Of a DNA stretch of 35,413 bases, positions 1 through 8,544 are shown in pieces. Source of the DNA: Bacillota bacterium (lineage in GTDB: Bacteria > Bacillota > Bacilli > Paenibacillales > NBRC-103111); assembly GCA_023386955.1 (NCBI GenBank), contig JAEWIS010000006.1:1-35413 (forward strand), given 5' to 3'. The notes below the pieces were generated by a model that saw only the letters and a program-made list of their open reading frames with translations, had not been told where the DNA came from and did not search any database. Positions within the stretch are counted from its first letter, which is position 1, and every line of letters starts with the position of its first letter. Position numbers and translations under genes: made by a program.

Positions 1-1958
1 CGGATATTTATGAGGTGAAGGTGACCAGCGATGCCCCGGCCGTTTACAAGCTGGGTGAAACCAAGGTAACCTGGAAGGCTGTGGATGCCAACGGCAACGA
101 AAGCACTGGTGTGCAGACGGTTACGGTGGTGGATACCACCGCTCCAGTTCTGATTGTGCCTGAGAATGTAACGGCAGAAGCAACGGCAGTGGATACTCCG
201 GTAGAGATCGGATTGGCCACCGCCACAGATATTTATGAGGTGAAGGTGACCAGCGATGCCCCGGCCGCTTACAAGCTCGGGGAAACCAAGGTAACCTGGA
301 AGGCTGTGGATGCAAACGGTAATGAAAGCACAGGTGTACAAACCATTACTGTAGTGGATACCACGAAGCCTGTGCTTACGCTTGCCGCCAACAAAACAGT
401 GGAAGCAACGGCAGTGAAGACCCCTGTTGCCATTGGACAAACCACCGCCACAGATATTTTCCCGGTAACGGTGACCAGTGATGCGCCTGCTGCCTTCTCC
501 CTTGGCGAAACCAAGGTAACCTGGAAGGCCGTGGATGCCAACGGCAATGAAAGCTCAGGTGTGCAAACCATTACCGTAGTGGATACCACGAAGCCGGTGC
601 TTACGCTTGCCGCTAACAAAACAGTGGAAGCAACGGCGGTGAAGACCCCTGTTGCCATCGGCCAAAGCACGGCCACGGATATTTTTCCGGTAACGGTAAC
701 AAGTGATGCGCCTGCTGCTTTCTCCCTTGGCGAAACCAAGGTAACCTGGAAGGCTGTGGATGCCAACGGCAATGTTTCCACAGGTGTGCAGACTATTACC
801 GTAGTGGATACGACGAAGCCGGTGCTTACGCTTGCCGCCAACAAAACAGTGGAAGCAACAGCGGTAAAGACCCCTGTTGCCATCGGCCAAAGCACGGCCA
901 CGGATATTTTCCCGGTAACGGTGAGCAGCGATGCGCCTGCTGCTTTCTCTCTTGGCGAAACCAAGGTAACCTGGCAGGCTGTGGATGTCAACGGCAATGC
1001 TTCCACAGGTGTGCAGACCATTACCGTAGTGGATACGACGAAGCCGGTGCTTACGCTTGCCGCCAACAAAACAGTGGAAGCAACAGCGGTAAAAACCCCT
1101 GTTGCCATCGGCCAAAGCACGGCCACGGATATTTTCCCGGTCACGGTAGTCCATGATGCGCCAACCGTATTTCCTCTCGGCTTAACAAAGGTGAATTGGA
1201 CGGCTACGGACGCTAATGGCAATGGTTCAAGTGGTGTACAGAATATTACCGTTGTAGATACGACCAAGCCGGTTATTACCGCACCTGCGGATAAAACCGC
1301 TGCTGCCACCGGCACTAAAACCAAGGTGACGCTTGGCCAACCGGTAGTAACGGATATCTTTGGGTATACCGTAACCAATGATGCTCCAGCGGACGGGTTC
1401 CCTGTTGGTGTAACAAACGTAACCTGGACCGCTACAGATACCAGCGGCAATTCGGCCAAAGCCGTGCAGAAGGTAACGATTGTTCAGGCTGTAAAGGTCC
1501 AGTCCTACAATTCCAACCGGTATGCTTCAACAAATACGATAGCACCCCGAATATCCGTGAAGAACATTGGCACCGAGGATATCTCCTTATCTGCTATCAA
1601 GCTCCGTTATTACTACACCATTGATGAGGAGAGAGGTCAGGAATATGCCATTGATTATGCCAATGTATCCGGAGCCGGGGTGAACCGGAATATTACTACC
1701 TTGGTAACAGGCAGCTTTCAGAAAACAACAGTGAAAACGGGCAGCGATTATTACCTGGAATTCAGCTTCTCCAGCAGCGCAGGTAAGCTGAAGCCCGGGG
1801 AAACCGTCCAGATTCAGAGCAGATTCTGGAAAACCAGCTGGTCCAATTACACTCAAACGAATGATTACTCCTATAACGCATCGGCAGCGGACTATACCGA
1901 TACGAATAAGATCACCGTTTATGCCTCCGGAACGTTGATTGCAGGTATTGAGCCTTAG
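1..1958 (+). CDS. HYR-like repeat protein with C-terminal CBM3, 5'-truncated by the window
   Basis: The reading frame is open from the first base, so the gene begins upstream; the GTG at 15 is only an internal valine inside a repeat. The protein is a string of ~75-residue Ig-like repeats of hyalin-repeat (HYR) character, each with a VVDTTKPV start, a VTWKAVDANGN-type end and the conserved VTW core. About six and a half copies are visible, the last two more diverged. The final ~155 residues (from about base 1490) match a family 3 carbohydrate-binding module: VQSYNSNR start, RYYYTID, DYYLEFSF, WSNYTQTNDYS and a terminal GIEP. Such proteins are secreted, and CBM3 normally binds cellulose or chitin. 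Any catalytic domain or signal peptide would lie upstream and cannot be seen. A stem-loop follows, so it is probably the end of its own transcript and not part of the injection system. Confidence 0.88.
   Translation, partial: DIYEVKVTSDAPAVYKLGETKVTWKAVDANGNESTGVQTVTVVDTTAPVLIVPENVTAEATAVDTPVEIGLATATDIYEVKVTSDAPAAYKLGETKVTWKAVDANGNESTGVQTITVVDTTKPVLTLAANKTVEATAVKTPVAIGQTTATDIFPVTVTSDAPAAFSLGETKVTWKAVDANGNESSGVQTITVVDTTKPVLTLAANKTVEATAVKTPVAIGQSTATDIFPVTVTSDAPAAFSLGETKVTWKAVDANGNVSTGVQTITVVDTTKPVLTLAANKTVEATAVKTPVAIGQSTATDIFPVTVSSDAPAAFSLGETKVTWQAVDVNGNASTGVQTITVVDTTKPVLTLAANKTVEATAVKTPVAIGQSTATDIFPVTVVHDAPTVFPLGLTKVNWTATDANGNGSSGVQNITVVDTTKPVITAPADKTAAATGTKTKVTLGQPVVTDIFGYTVTNDAPADGFPVGVTNVTWTATDTSGNSAKAVQKVTIVQAVKVQSYNSNRYASTNTIAPRISVKNIGTEDISLSAIKLRYYYTIDEERGQEYAIDYANVSGAGVNRNITTLVTGSFQKTTVKTGSDYYLEFSFSSSAGKLKPGETVQIQSRFWKTSWSNYTQTNDYSYNASAADYTDTNKITVYASGTLIAGIEP
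126..1475 (+). repeat. 225-bp in-frame tandem repeats (HYR units)
   Basis: The phrase encoding VVDTTKPVLTLAANKTVEAT recurs with a 225-bp (75-codon) period at roughly 351, 576, 801 and 1026. Copies in the middle are almost identical at the nucleotide level, while the units at either end are diverged. This pattern points to recent expansion by unequal recombination inside the gene. A partial copy lies before base 126. Confidence 0.85.
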
Positions 1959-1972
1959 GAATATTGGCCATT

Positions 1973-2020
1973 CCAAGCCGCAGCTGTCTGACCGGCACTG
2001 TGGCTTGGATCTAATCTTTA
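1973..2020 (+). terminator. Candidate intrinsic terminator after the CBM3 gene
   Basis: CCAAGCCGCAG (1973-1983) pairs with CTGTGGCTTGG (1998-2008) as an 11-bp stem with one G-T wobble and a 14-nt loop, 15 nt after the stop codon. The following stretch is only loosely T-rich (ATCTAATCTTTAAA), so termination may be partial. Confidence 0.45.
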
Positions 2021-2094
2021 AACCCAAAAGAGCGTTTGAAACTCATCTGAAGAATGTGGCCGGTAACAGCCAGCTCCATTTTTGGGGGGCCTTT

Positions 2095-2361
2095 ATGCCA
2101 GACGAAATGAACGAAATATTGCAGCGTTTGACACGCGTAGAGACCAAGCTGGACATCATGAATTCCGCACGGGACATTGCTTTGGAGTCGATGCAGAGCT
2201 GTAAGTCCGCCCATCTAAGGATTGATGAGATCCGGGATGAAATGGCAAGGCTTGCAGTCAAGCAGGCGGAAGGCCAGCGTTGGCTGATTGGGACGATCAT
2301 TAGCAGTGCGGGTTTGTTTATAGCAGCTGCCGGACTTTTGCTGAAGGTGATGTTGGGGTAA
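2095..2361 (+). CDS. XhlA-like holin-associated small membrane protein
   Basis: The 88-residue product starts MPDEMNEILQRLTRVETKLD, contains a heptad-patterned coiled coil, and ends with one hydrophobic segment (IISSAGLFIAAAGLLLKVML, about residues 67-86). This is the layout of the haemolysin XhlA family, which in Bacillus prophages (PBSX) acts with holin and endolysin in host lysis. The frame stays open further upstream to 1939, but ATG 2095 is preceded by a G-rich tract (TTTGGGGGG) and begins exactly where the family resemblance begins, so I take it as the start. It sits 36 bp before a wall-hydrolase gene, supporting a lysis role. Function is by family resemblance; the exact partner is inferred. 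Confidence 0.72.
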   Translation: MPDEMNEILQRLTRVETKLDIMNSARDIALESMQSCKSAHLRIDEIRDEMARLAVKQAEGQRWLIGTIISSAGLFIAAAGLLLKVMLG

Positions 2362-2397
2362 GGGGCAGAAGCCTCTACAAAGAAAGGGCAGATGGAA

Positions 2398-3189
2398 ATG
2401 GCAAAAGGATTTGATTGTGCCCAAGCTTTGACACAGGCAGTGGCGGAGCGTTTCCGGGCGGACGGCTTTGAATTTGTTTGCCGGTATGTGGTGCCTGCAG
2501 GCTGGAAGAGGCTGACGAGGCAGGAGGCGGAGGCGGTTACTGCAGCGGGGCTGCAGATTGTGTCCGTGTATGAAACAACAGCCAGCCGCGCACTTGGAGG
2601 CCGCAGTGCCGGGCTGACAGACGGCGTCACCGCCGCCGAAACCGCCCGGTCGTTGGGACAGCCGAAGGGCAGCCGGATCTACTTTGCAGTGGATTTCGAT
2701 GCGGTGCCGGACCAGATGAAAACGGTGGTTGAATATATTCGTGCGGCCAGCGAAGCAACGCCGGATTACCAGACCGGCGTGTACGGCAGTGCGGCTGTTG
2801 TGGAAGCGGTTATGTCGGCACAGGCCTGCTCCGGCTTTTGGCAAACCTATGCCTGGAGCAAGGGACGGAGGATCGGCGGCATTCATATTTACCAGTATGA
2901 CAACGGTCCTTCAGGCTTAGGTAAACCGATGCACGGGATCAATGTGGATCTGGATGAAGCGCAAGGCGATGTGGGCTGGTGGAGCACAAACCCGCCGGCT
3001 GTCCCGCAGCCTGCCGGGGATGCCGGAGAGGAGCCGGAGGAGCATATGCTGGCGAAGGATGATGCCAACAGGATCATTGGTTTTCTCAAAGCGGCCTATG
3101 CCGCCGTTGATATTGCCGAGGCGCAGGACGAGTTTCACCGCCTGGCCACGGAGCTGCGGAAAGCCTCCGGGCAGCCGGAGGAGGAATGA
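2398..3189 (+). CDS. DUF1906 (Rv2525c-like glycoside hydrolase-like) protein, probable endolysin
   Basis: The N-terminal ~200 residues match the DUF1906 / Rv2525c-like glycoside-hydrolase-like TIM-barrel family: KGFDCAQ at the start, FVCRYV, AVDFDAVPD, TGVYGS, WQTYAW and a C-terminal NVDLDEA that would place the acidic residues of the pocket. Family members are found in phage and secreted wall hydrolases. A short linker leads to a ~45-residue helical tail (LAKDDANRIIGFLKAAYAA) of a type often found at the end of Gram-positive phage lysins. No signal peptide is present, so export would need a holin; the XhlA-like gene just upstream fits that. ATG 2392 and ATG 2398 are both in frame; AGAAAGGG at 2381-2388 is 9 nt from 2398 and only 3 nt from 2392, hence the choice. 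Confidence 0.82.
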   Translation: MAKGFDCAQALTQAVAERFRADGFEFVCRYVVPAGWKRLTRQEAEAVTAAGLQIVSVYETTASRALGGRSAGLTDGVTAAETARSLGQPKGSRIYFAVDFDAVPDQMKTVVEYIRAASEATPDYQTGVYGSAAVVEAVMSAQACSGFWQTYAWSKGRRIGGIHIYQYDNGPSGLGKPMHGINVDLDEAQGDVGWWSTNPPAVPQPAGDAGEEPEEHMLAKDDANRIIGFLKAAYAAVDIAEAQDEFHRLATELRKASGQPEEE

Positions 3190-3255
3190 GTAAACATCGT
3201 TCTGCGGTGCGGCGGGAACCGCAGCATGAGTAGCTATTTGCAAATCAAACCGTCT

Positions 3256-3280
3256 AAACCACCTTCGGGTGGTTTTTCTT
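3256..3280 (+). terminator. Intrinsic terminator of the lysis-like pair
   Basis: AAACCACC (3256-3263) and GGTGGTTT (3268-3275) form a stem around a TTCG tetraloop, running into a TTTTTCTTTT tract. This is a textbook intrinsic terminator and separates the lysis-like genes from the cargo gene. Confidence 0.9.
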
Positions 3281-3348
3281 TTGCCGGGGAGAAGGAATAG
3301 CGGTCTATGTTCTTTTTGTGGAATCGCCCAATTCCGGCTGTAAATTAC

Positions 3349-3392
3349 CCCCTGTATTTACCCTATATAGTGAATGTCTATTTACAGGGGAG
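3349..3392 (+). promoter_or_regulatory. Inverted repeat covering the cargo gene's leader and Shine-Dalgarno
   Basis: CCCCTGTA (3349-3356) and TACAGGGG (3383-3390) are perfect inverted repeats separated by 26 nt. The right arm includes the ribosome binding site AGGGGAG (3386-3392), 9 nt before the ATG of the cargo gene. Between the arms lies TATAGT (3366-3371), a possible -10 box without a convincing -35. The pair could be an operator or an mRNA hairpin that hides the ribosome binding site. No factor can be assigned. Confidence 0.4.
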
Positions 3393-3401
3393 TGATCAAA
3401 C

Positions 3402-6400
3402 ATGCAAACGAGGATGGCTGTTGCCAAACAACCGGAGCCGTCTTCTGCGGCCAAGAGCAGCTCTGTTCAAGCCTCCCAGGCCAAGAAGACGGCGCAAAAG
3501 GAGCCCGTAAAAACCCGGGCCGAGCTGAAGCAGTTGACAGACCGTGTATTAGCCAACCCGGAGAACGTCAGCCGGGAGGAATATGCGCTGCTTATAAAAA
3601 CCATCGGCTACCAAGGCACACAAATGCTGCTGGCCCAAAGCAAACAACAGAAGCAGCCGGATAAGAAGGAGCAGTTGAAGGAGCTGGAGCGCTCCGTACA
3701 GGAAGATGACAAGAAGAAGGAGCAGGAGCAGGAGAAACCGGAGACGGCCGGGCAGAAGCAAGACGCTGCTCCTCCGGAGGCTGCATCCGGCGGTATGTCT
3801 GAACAGGCGCCTCTAGGGAATGCACCGGAAGCGGAACAATCGAAGGGAATGGCCGCTGTTGGCCAGATGGAGCCTTCAAATGCGGAGCAGCCCAAGAAGG
3901 AGATGGCCGAAGACAAAGCGGCTTCATCCAAGGGTTTGCAAAAGTCCGTTAAGGCTCTGGCTCCGGCGTTGCAGGTGAAACCGCAGCCGGCAGCGGCGGA
4001 AAAGGCGTCAACAGAGCCTAAGGCAGCCGCACAGAATCAGCGGGCAGCAGTGGAGCATAAGGCAGCACTGGAGCATAAAGCAGAGCCTAAGGCAGTAGCG
4101 GAGCCAAGGGCAGCAGCAGAGCATAAGGCAGCAGCCAAGCCTGCGCCTGCGTCAGAACGGGCGGCTGAACAAGCCCCTGAGCAGGTGCCGCATGCCGCTC
4201 AAGCGGAGGAGGCAGCCGGGGCAGCAGCAGAAGCCCGGTCACAGCCTGCGCCCCAGACAGGAGCAGGTCCTGCAGCAGCTGCCAAAAGCGCCAAACCAGG
4301 CGGTTCCGCAGCCGAAGCAAGCGGCTTGGTACCGGAAGCCAAGGGCAAGGAACCGCCCAAGCCCAAGGCCATCGCCATTAAGGCGGACAGCCCGGATGCC
4401 ATTCTCCAGCAGCTCGGGACGATGCCGCCTACGGATATGGTCAACGCCTTTAGCTCGGCGGTATCGGTGTCCAAGGGTGCTCTGGACAAGCAGCGCCAGA
4501 AAACCCAGGCTGTCCTCCCGTCCGTGCCTACACCCACCGGACTTCCTGCAGGCAATTCCGCCGGACAAGGTTTCAGCGCCAAAGTCGCCGCTGCGATCCA
4601 AGCCCGGACCCAGCCGAAGGGGATGGACCGCTTCCAAAGCCACAAGCAAGGCGGAGCCGTGCAGACTGGCCAGCTCCGGGACTTCCCTACAGGCTCTCAG
4701 GCTGAGGAGGATCCCGATCAAATTATGGAGCAGGCTCGGGGCTATGCAGCCAACCCTCCCGGCATTAGCATGACCGGAGAGGCAGACCCGTCTCAGGCCG
4801 ACGGCTTCCAGTCCGAGGCTACCCGCCATGTGGAGGCCGCCAAGCAGACCGAGCTGAATCAGACCAAGCAGGACTTCGGTGAAAACCAGATCCAGCCCAA
4901 GGCGGATCCGACGGTGCTTCGGGCCGACAAGGCCATTCGGGCTGTGACACCTCCCGCCTTTGCCATGAAGCGGGCAGCCGCCCTGCCGCCTGAGGTGGCG
5001 GACCGGATCAACCCATCACTAACTTCCACCCTAAGCAGCTTCATGGCCGACCGCAAGGGCGAATACCAGAAGGGCAAGGAGCCCTTCGAGGCCGGAGTGG
5101 AGTCGGCGAAGAATGACACCTCCTCCCAAATCAATACCTTAAAAACCGAGGCGGCACAGAACCAGCGTACAGAGCAGGAAGCGGCCAAGTCGGAGGTTAA
5201 GGGGCTCCGGGGACAATGGCAAAGCGAGATCAACCAGTCCACCGGGGAATTCGACCGGGAATCCAAAGCGGCGGCAGTGGAGAAGAAACGGGATATCGAC
5301 GGCATCCGCCGGGACAAGGAAGGGGAAGTCAAGGCCACCCTCTCCCAAGCCCAGAAGGACGCCAACAAGGAATACACCTCCACCAAGAAGGAAGCCGACA
5401 AGAAGCAGAAGGACGCTGATGGCGGGGAGAAGAAGGACCGGAATATCTTCCAGAAGGCATGGGACTGGACCAAGGAAAAGGCCCAGCAGGCTCTGGACGG
5501 GTTGAAGAAGGCCGTGAACTTCCTCTTTACCCAGCTACGTAAGGCCGTCAAGAGCATCTTCGATAAAGCCAAGGCTTTGGCCGTGGGTATTATCGAAAAG
5601 GGCCGCCAGCTGATCGTCAAGGCCATTCAAGGGCTGGGCACTGTCCTGAAGGGGCTGGTAAATAAGGTTTTCGCCCGTTTCCCGGGCATTGCCAAGAAAA
5701 TAACCGGGCTTATCGACAAGGCGGTCAACAAGGCCGTTCAAGCAGTGAATAAGGTGGCCGCAGCCCTCAAGAAGGGCGTCACCGCTGCACTCAATTTTAT
5801 GGCGAAGTCGCTGGATACGCTGTTTGCCGGCGTTCAAGCCCTGTATAACAAGATCTTAAACGGTATCAGCAAATTTCTAAACGGCGATTTCAAGGCCATC
5901 TTTGGAAAACTTCTGGAAGGAGCGCAAATCGCAGCGGAAATTGCGCTGGCTTTTGCTACCGGAGGCGGCAGTGTCCTTCTGCAGATCATCAAGTGGCTGG
6001 CCACCACCCTGCCGCAGCTGATCCGTCAGGCAGGTTCGGTGTTCAGCTTCGTTACCACCCTGCGCAGCATGAAGGTGCAGGATGTGAAGCAGCTGCTGAG
6101 TCCGGCGGGGATGGGCGGTTATCTGGTGAAGGGGCTGTTCGGGGAGCTGAAGTCTCTGCCCGCAGCCAAGGAGGAGGAAGACAAGGAGAAGGAAGCATCG
6201 GCAGGCGGCAAGGAAGAAAAAGGGCTGATGAAGGTTCTGCAGCTGCTGAAGGGTGTGTTCAAGGTCTTAAAGGGCACCTACGGCAAAGTGGCCGGAGCCA
6301 TCAACAAGGCTTTGCCGGGTATGAACATCTCCACCAAGTCGTGGTTTAACCCCTTTGCCATGATCTACGCCGGAGCGGTTCAAGCCATGGAGGTCGTGAA

Positions 6401-7778
6401 GAATCCGGCTGAGGCCCTGAATGAAGGGGCAGGAAAGCTGAAGAGTGCGGCGGGCAGCTTCTTCTCGGGCATCAAGGGGAAAGTAACGGAAACCGCGGGC
6501 AGCATCAAGGAGAAGGTCATGCTCCTGGGCAAACCGGCGCAGCTGATGAAGCTTTTGGCTAACAAGGCGGTAGACATGGTGCTGAACTTCATCGTCACCC
6601 ACCCGCCCTCAGCGCTGATCAAGGCCGTGTTTAAGGGGATCGAAGCGGCAGCGGGCTCCTCCATTGTGGATCTGGTGCGCAAGCATATTCCGTTTGCCGA
6701 CAAGCTGATCAACAAGGTGGCGGAATCCAGTCCCGTCCAGAGCCTGATGAAGCCGCTGGAGCAGCCGGTGAATAAGGTAGGTGGGCTCATCGATCAGGTG
6801 ACAGAGGAAGCCTCAGGTCTGGTGGACGATGCGGAGAAACAAACCGGCTCGGTGCTGGGCAACGGCACTCAGCTCCTGGCAGGTTTAGCAGGTGTCGGAG
6901 CTGCTAGTGGCAAGGATGGTGCAGGCAAGAGCAATAAGGCAGGCGCCGGCAGCGGCGGCAAGAAGGGAGATGCCAAGGGCGGAGGAGACTTTGTCGGCAC
7001 CGTCAAGGGAGGCATCCACACCCGCCTCATTACCTTCGGCAAGAATCTGCTGAAGTCCGGCAAGGAGCTGGCCCTAAAAGGCGCGGAAAAGATCAAGGGA
7101 GCTGTTTCCGGTCTCATGGTCCGCTTCAGCATCGGCAGCGAAAGCCACAAGCTGTGGGTGGAGAAGAAGGGCAGCCGCAATGTGGTGATGATGGCGAGTA
7201 ATGAAGAAGAATTATGGAAAAAAATAAAAGGGTTTTGGATTAAAGTGGAGAATATAGAAGATGAAGAGAATAAAAAAATGATAAAAGAAAAATTGGAAAA
7301 ATTGGAAAGTATTATTTCGATTCTGGAGTCTGAAAAAGATGGAAAATTGGGTGATGCTGAATTAAAGACTGCAGCACAACTGGTCACAGATATTTATACA
7401 AATCTAAAAGATGTAGATGAGACTAAAAAACCGGCTTTTGTTATTTCAAGAGCTCAATATCCTAACCATGCCAGGATGTTAGATAATGCGCAAAAGAAAG
7501 GCCACTCATTGAAAAATCTTCAAAAAGGAAGTGGCCCGAATGAGGCTGACAGAAATCGGTATCATGCACAAAAAGAAATAAGAAAGCTGAAGGGTCCTCC
7601 TCCTGATGGTTTCGATTATGATGAATTCCCATATGCATCCACGAAGCAAGGAGGCGCAGGGGCTCATGTCGAGCCTGTACAAAGTGAAGAAAACCAAGCT
7701 GCTGGCAGAGCTCTTGGAGCATTTTACAGAGCACATAAAATGAAAGAACTTGATGCTTTTGATGTGCAAATTAAATAA
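3402..7778 (+). CDS. eCIS large cargo protein with C-terminal NucA/NucB-like DNase domain
   Basis: The 1458-residue product has no signal peptide. Residues 1-310 are Ala/Lys/Gln/Pro-rich and probably disordered; a segment near 325-385 (MPPTDMVNAF ... VPTPTGLPAG) and the long charged coiled coil at about 525-680 (GLRGQWQSEIN) resemble the scaffold I associate with large eCIS cargo proteins that often carry DUF4157, though no HExxH metalloprotease motif is present here. Residues ~680-1200 are amphipathic helices. A pre-toxin segment (SHKLWVEKKGSRNVVMMAS, ~1247-1265) is followed by an abruptly AT-rich stretch. The last ~60 residues carry DEFPYAST (from residue 1407) and EPVQSEENQ, the signature of NucA/NucB secreted DNases. 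Likely role: payload that degrades target DNA. It is also the only long helical protein here, so a tape-measure role is possible. An immunity-type gene follows 12 bp later. Confidence 0.8.
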   Translation: MQTRMAVAKQPEPSSAAKSSSVQASQAKKTAQKEPVKTRAELKQLTDRVLANPENVSREEYALLIKTIGYQGTQMLLAQSKQQKQPDKKEQLKELERSVQEDDKKKEQEQEKPETAGQKQDAAPPEAASGGMSEQAPLGNAPEAEQSKGMAAVGQMEPSNAEQPKKEMAEDKAASSKGLQKSVKALAPALQVKPQPAAAEKASTEPKAAAQNQRAAVEHKAALEHKAEPKAVAEPRAAAEHKAAAKPAPASERAAEQAPEQVPHAAQAEEAAGAAAEARSQPAPQTGAGPAAAAKSAKPGGSAAEASGLVPEAKGKEPPKPKAIAIKADSPDAILQQLGTMPPTDMVNAFSSAVSVSKGALDKQRQKTQAVLPSVPTPTGLPAGNSAGQGFSAKVAAAIQARTQPKGMDRFQSHKQGGAVQTGQLRDFPTGSQAEEDPDQIMEQARGYAANPPGISMTGEADPSQADGFQSEATRHVEAAKQTELNQTKQDFGENQIQPKADPTVLRADKAIRAVTPPAFAMKRAAALPPEVADRINPSLTSTLSSFMADRKGEYQKGKEPFEAGVESAKNDTSSQINTLKTEAAQNQRTEQEAAKSEVKGLRGQWQSEINQSTGEFDRESKAAAVEKKRDIDGIRRDKEGEVKATLSQAQKDANKEYTSTKKEADKKQKDADGGEKKDRNIFQKAWDWTKEKAQQALDGLKKAVNFLFTQLRKAVKSIFDKAKALAVGIIEKGRQLIVKAIQGLGTVLKGLVNKVFARFPGIAKKITGLIDKAVNKAVQAVNKVAAALKKGVTAALNFMAKSLDTLFAGVQALYNKILNGISKFLNGDFKAIFGKLLEGAQIAAEIALAFATGGGSVLLQIIKWLATTLPQLIRQAGSVFSFVTTLRSMKVQDVKQLLSPAGMGGYLVKGLFGELKSLPAAKEEEDKEKEASAGGKEEKGLMKVLQLLKGVFKVLKGTYGKVAGAINKALPGMNISTKSWFNPFAMIYAGAVQAMEVVKNPAEALNEGAGKLKSAAGSFFSGIKGKVTETAGSIKEKVMLLGKPAQLMKLLANKAVDMVLNFIVTHPPSALIKAVFKGIEAAAGSSIVDLVRKHIPFADKLINKVAESSPVQSLMKPLEQPVNKVGGLIDQVTEEASGLVDDAEKQTGSVLGNGTQLLAGLAGVGAASGKDGAGKSNKAGAGSGGKKGDAKGGGDFVGTVKGGIHTRLITFGKNLLKSGKELALKGAEKIKGAVSGLMVRFSIGSESHKLWVEKKGSRNVVMMASNEEELWKKIKGFWIKVENIEDEENKKMIKEKLEKLESIISILESEKDGKLGDAELKTAAQLVTDIYTNLKDVDETKKPAFVISRAQYPNHARMLDNAQKKGHSLKNLQKGSGPNEADRNRYHAQKEIRKLKGPPPDGFDYDEFPYASTKQGGAGAHVEPVQSEENQAAGRALGAFYRAHKMKELDAFDVQIK

Positions 7779-8380
7779 TGAGGTGATGCTATGTTGGAAA
7801 GTTTATTTAGGGAATGTTTGAGTTTATCTTCTAAACTAAGACCCAACTACTCAGAATCCTTGGGCACGAGAGCAGAAAATTGGGAAGAAACATTTGGACG
7901 ATCCGGAAATGAAATTCCATTATTTTTCAAATCAATTTATAACCATGTTTCTGGAACAAGAAGAGACATTAATCAACAGGAGCTAATGGATTTTATACCA
8001 GGATATCGATTAATCCATATAACAGAAATCACTAAGGAAAAAGAAAATGTGAAAAACATACTAGTTGAGGATTATCTAAACGAATCAGATAATATTATTC
8101 CTTTTTTAACTAATTACTCTAGTGATTTTTATTGCATCATTAAGAATGCTGTAGGAGAGGAATCAATTTGTGTACTAACAAATGATAGTGGCGAACCAAT
8201 TGAATATAGTCGCTCTCCACAAAAGTTTTTTGAAACAATTATTGAATTTTATAGAAGTGGAGTGTACTTTTTAGATCACGACGGTTATCTCGATTATGAT
8301 TACGAAAAACAACGTTCCATTGGCTCTAAGATAAATAAAGGAGTTAGCTACTGGGTTGACTAGTGTTTATCCTAAAGTGA
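7195..8380 (+). other. AT-rich island: toxin tip plus immunity gene
   Basis: Base composition changes sharply near 7195, inside the cargo gene. By hand count, 7081-7140 has 36/60 G+C while 7261-7320 has 12/60. The AT-rich stretch spans the DNase end of the cargo gene and the whole following gene, and the GC-rich composition returns with the particle genes. This is what a horizontally exchanged toxin-tip/immunity cassette looks like. Confidence 0.8.
7791..8363 (+). CDS. Probable SUKH (SMI1/KNR4)-like immunity protein to the NucA/NucB DNase
   Basis: The 190-residue protein is soluble, with no signal peptide or membrane segment. The block PGYRLIHITEI, then IIPFLTNYSSDFYCIIKN, then a C-terminal FFETIIEFYRSGVYFLDHDG follows the pattern of SUKH-superfamily proteins, which are the commonest immunity proteins of bacterial polymorphic nuclease toxins. 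Its start is set by GAGGTGAT (7780-7787), 12 bp after the cargo gene's stop, so the two are co-transcribed. It shares the low GC of the toxin tip. The expected job is to bind and neutralise the DNase in the producing cell. The family call is by eye and could be wrong at the subfamily level; the immunity role is inferred mainly from position and composition. Confidence 0.62.
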   Translation: MLESLFRECLSLSSKLRPNYSESLGTRAENWEETFGRSGNEIPLFFKSIYNHVSGTRRDINQQELMDFIPGYRLIHITEITKEKENVKNILVEDYLNESDNIIPFLTNYSSDFYCIIKNAVGEESICVLTNDSGEPIEYSRSPQKFFETIIEFYRSGVYFLDHDGYLDYDYEKQRSIGSKINKGVSYWVD

Positions 8381-8433
8381 TTTTAGAAATAATAATTGCA
8401 GACTATTCTATACAAGATAAGATGGGGCTGTCT

Positions 8434-8475
8434 GGAAGGCCAGTGAAAACTGACTACTGGGCGCCCTTTTTGTGT
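8434..8475 (+). terminator. Possible terminator after the immunity gene
   Basis: AAGGCCAGT can pair with ACTGG and, after a short bulge, with CCTT, directly before a CTTTTTGTG tract. The bulge makes the structure imperfect, but the position about 70 bp after the immunity stop codon and the T-run fit a terminator. Confidence 0.38.
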
Positions 8476-8544
8476 TAAAGGTTAAAAGTAGGACTTGTGC
8501 TAAGAGAAGCGAACTGCTGTGGAAAACCATGAAGGGCGAATATT

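Noticed and set aside
269..1459. 396-codon minus-strand frame across the HYR repeats
   Set aside because: It is the antisense shadow of a repetitive, compositionally biased gene; the translation is itself repetitive without family character.
126..1475. Regular 225-bp repeats considered as a CRISPR or satellite array
   Set aside because: They keep an open frame and encode HYR domains; the unit is far too long for CRISPR and has no variable spacers.
3402..7778. DUF4157 metalloprotease-like domain in the cargo protein
   Set aside because: The scaffold resembles proteins that often carry it, but no HExxH motif is present.
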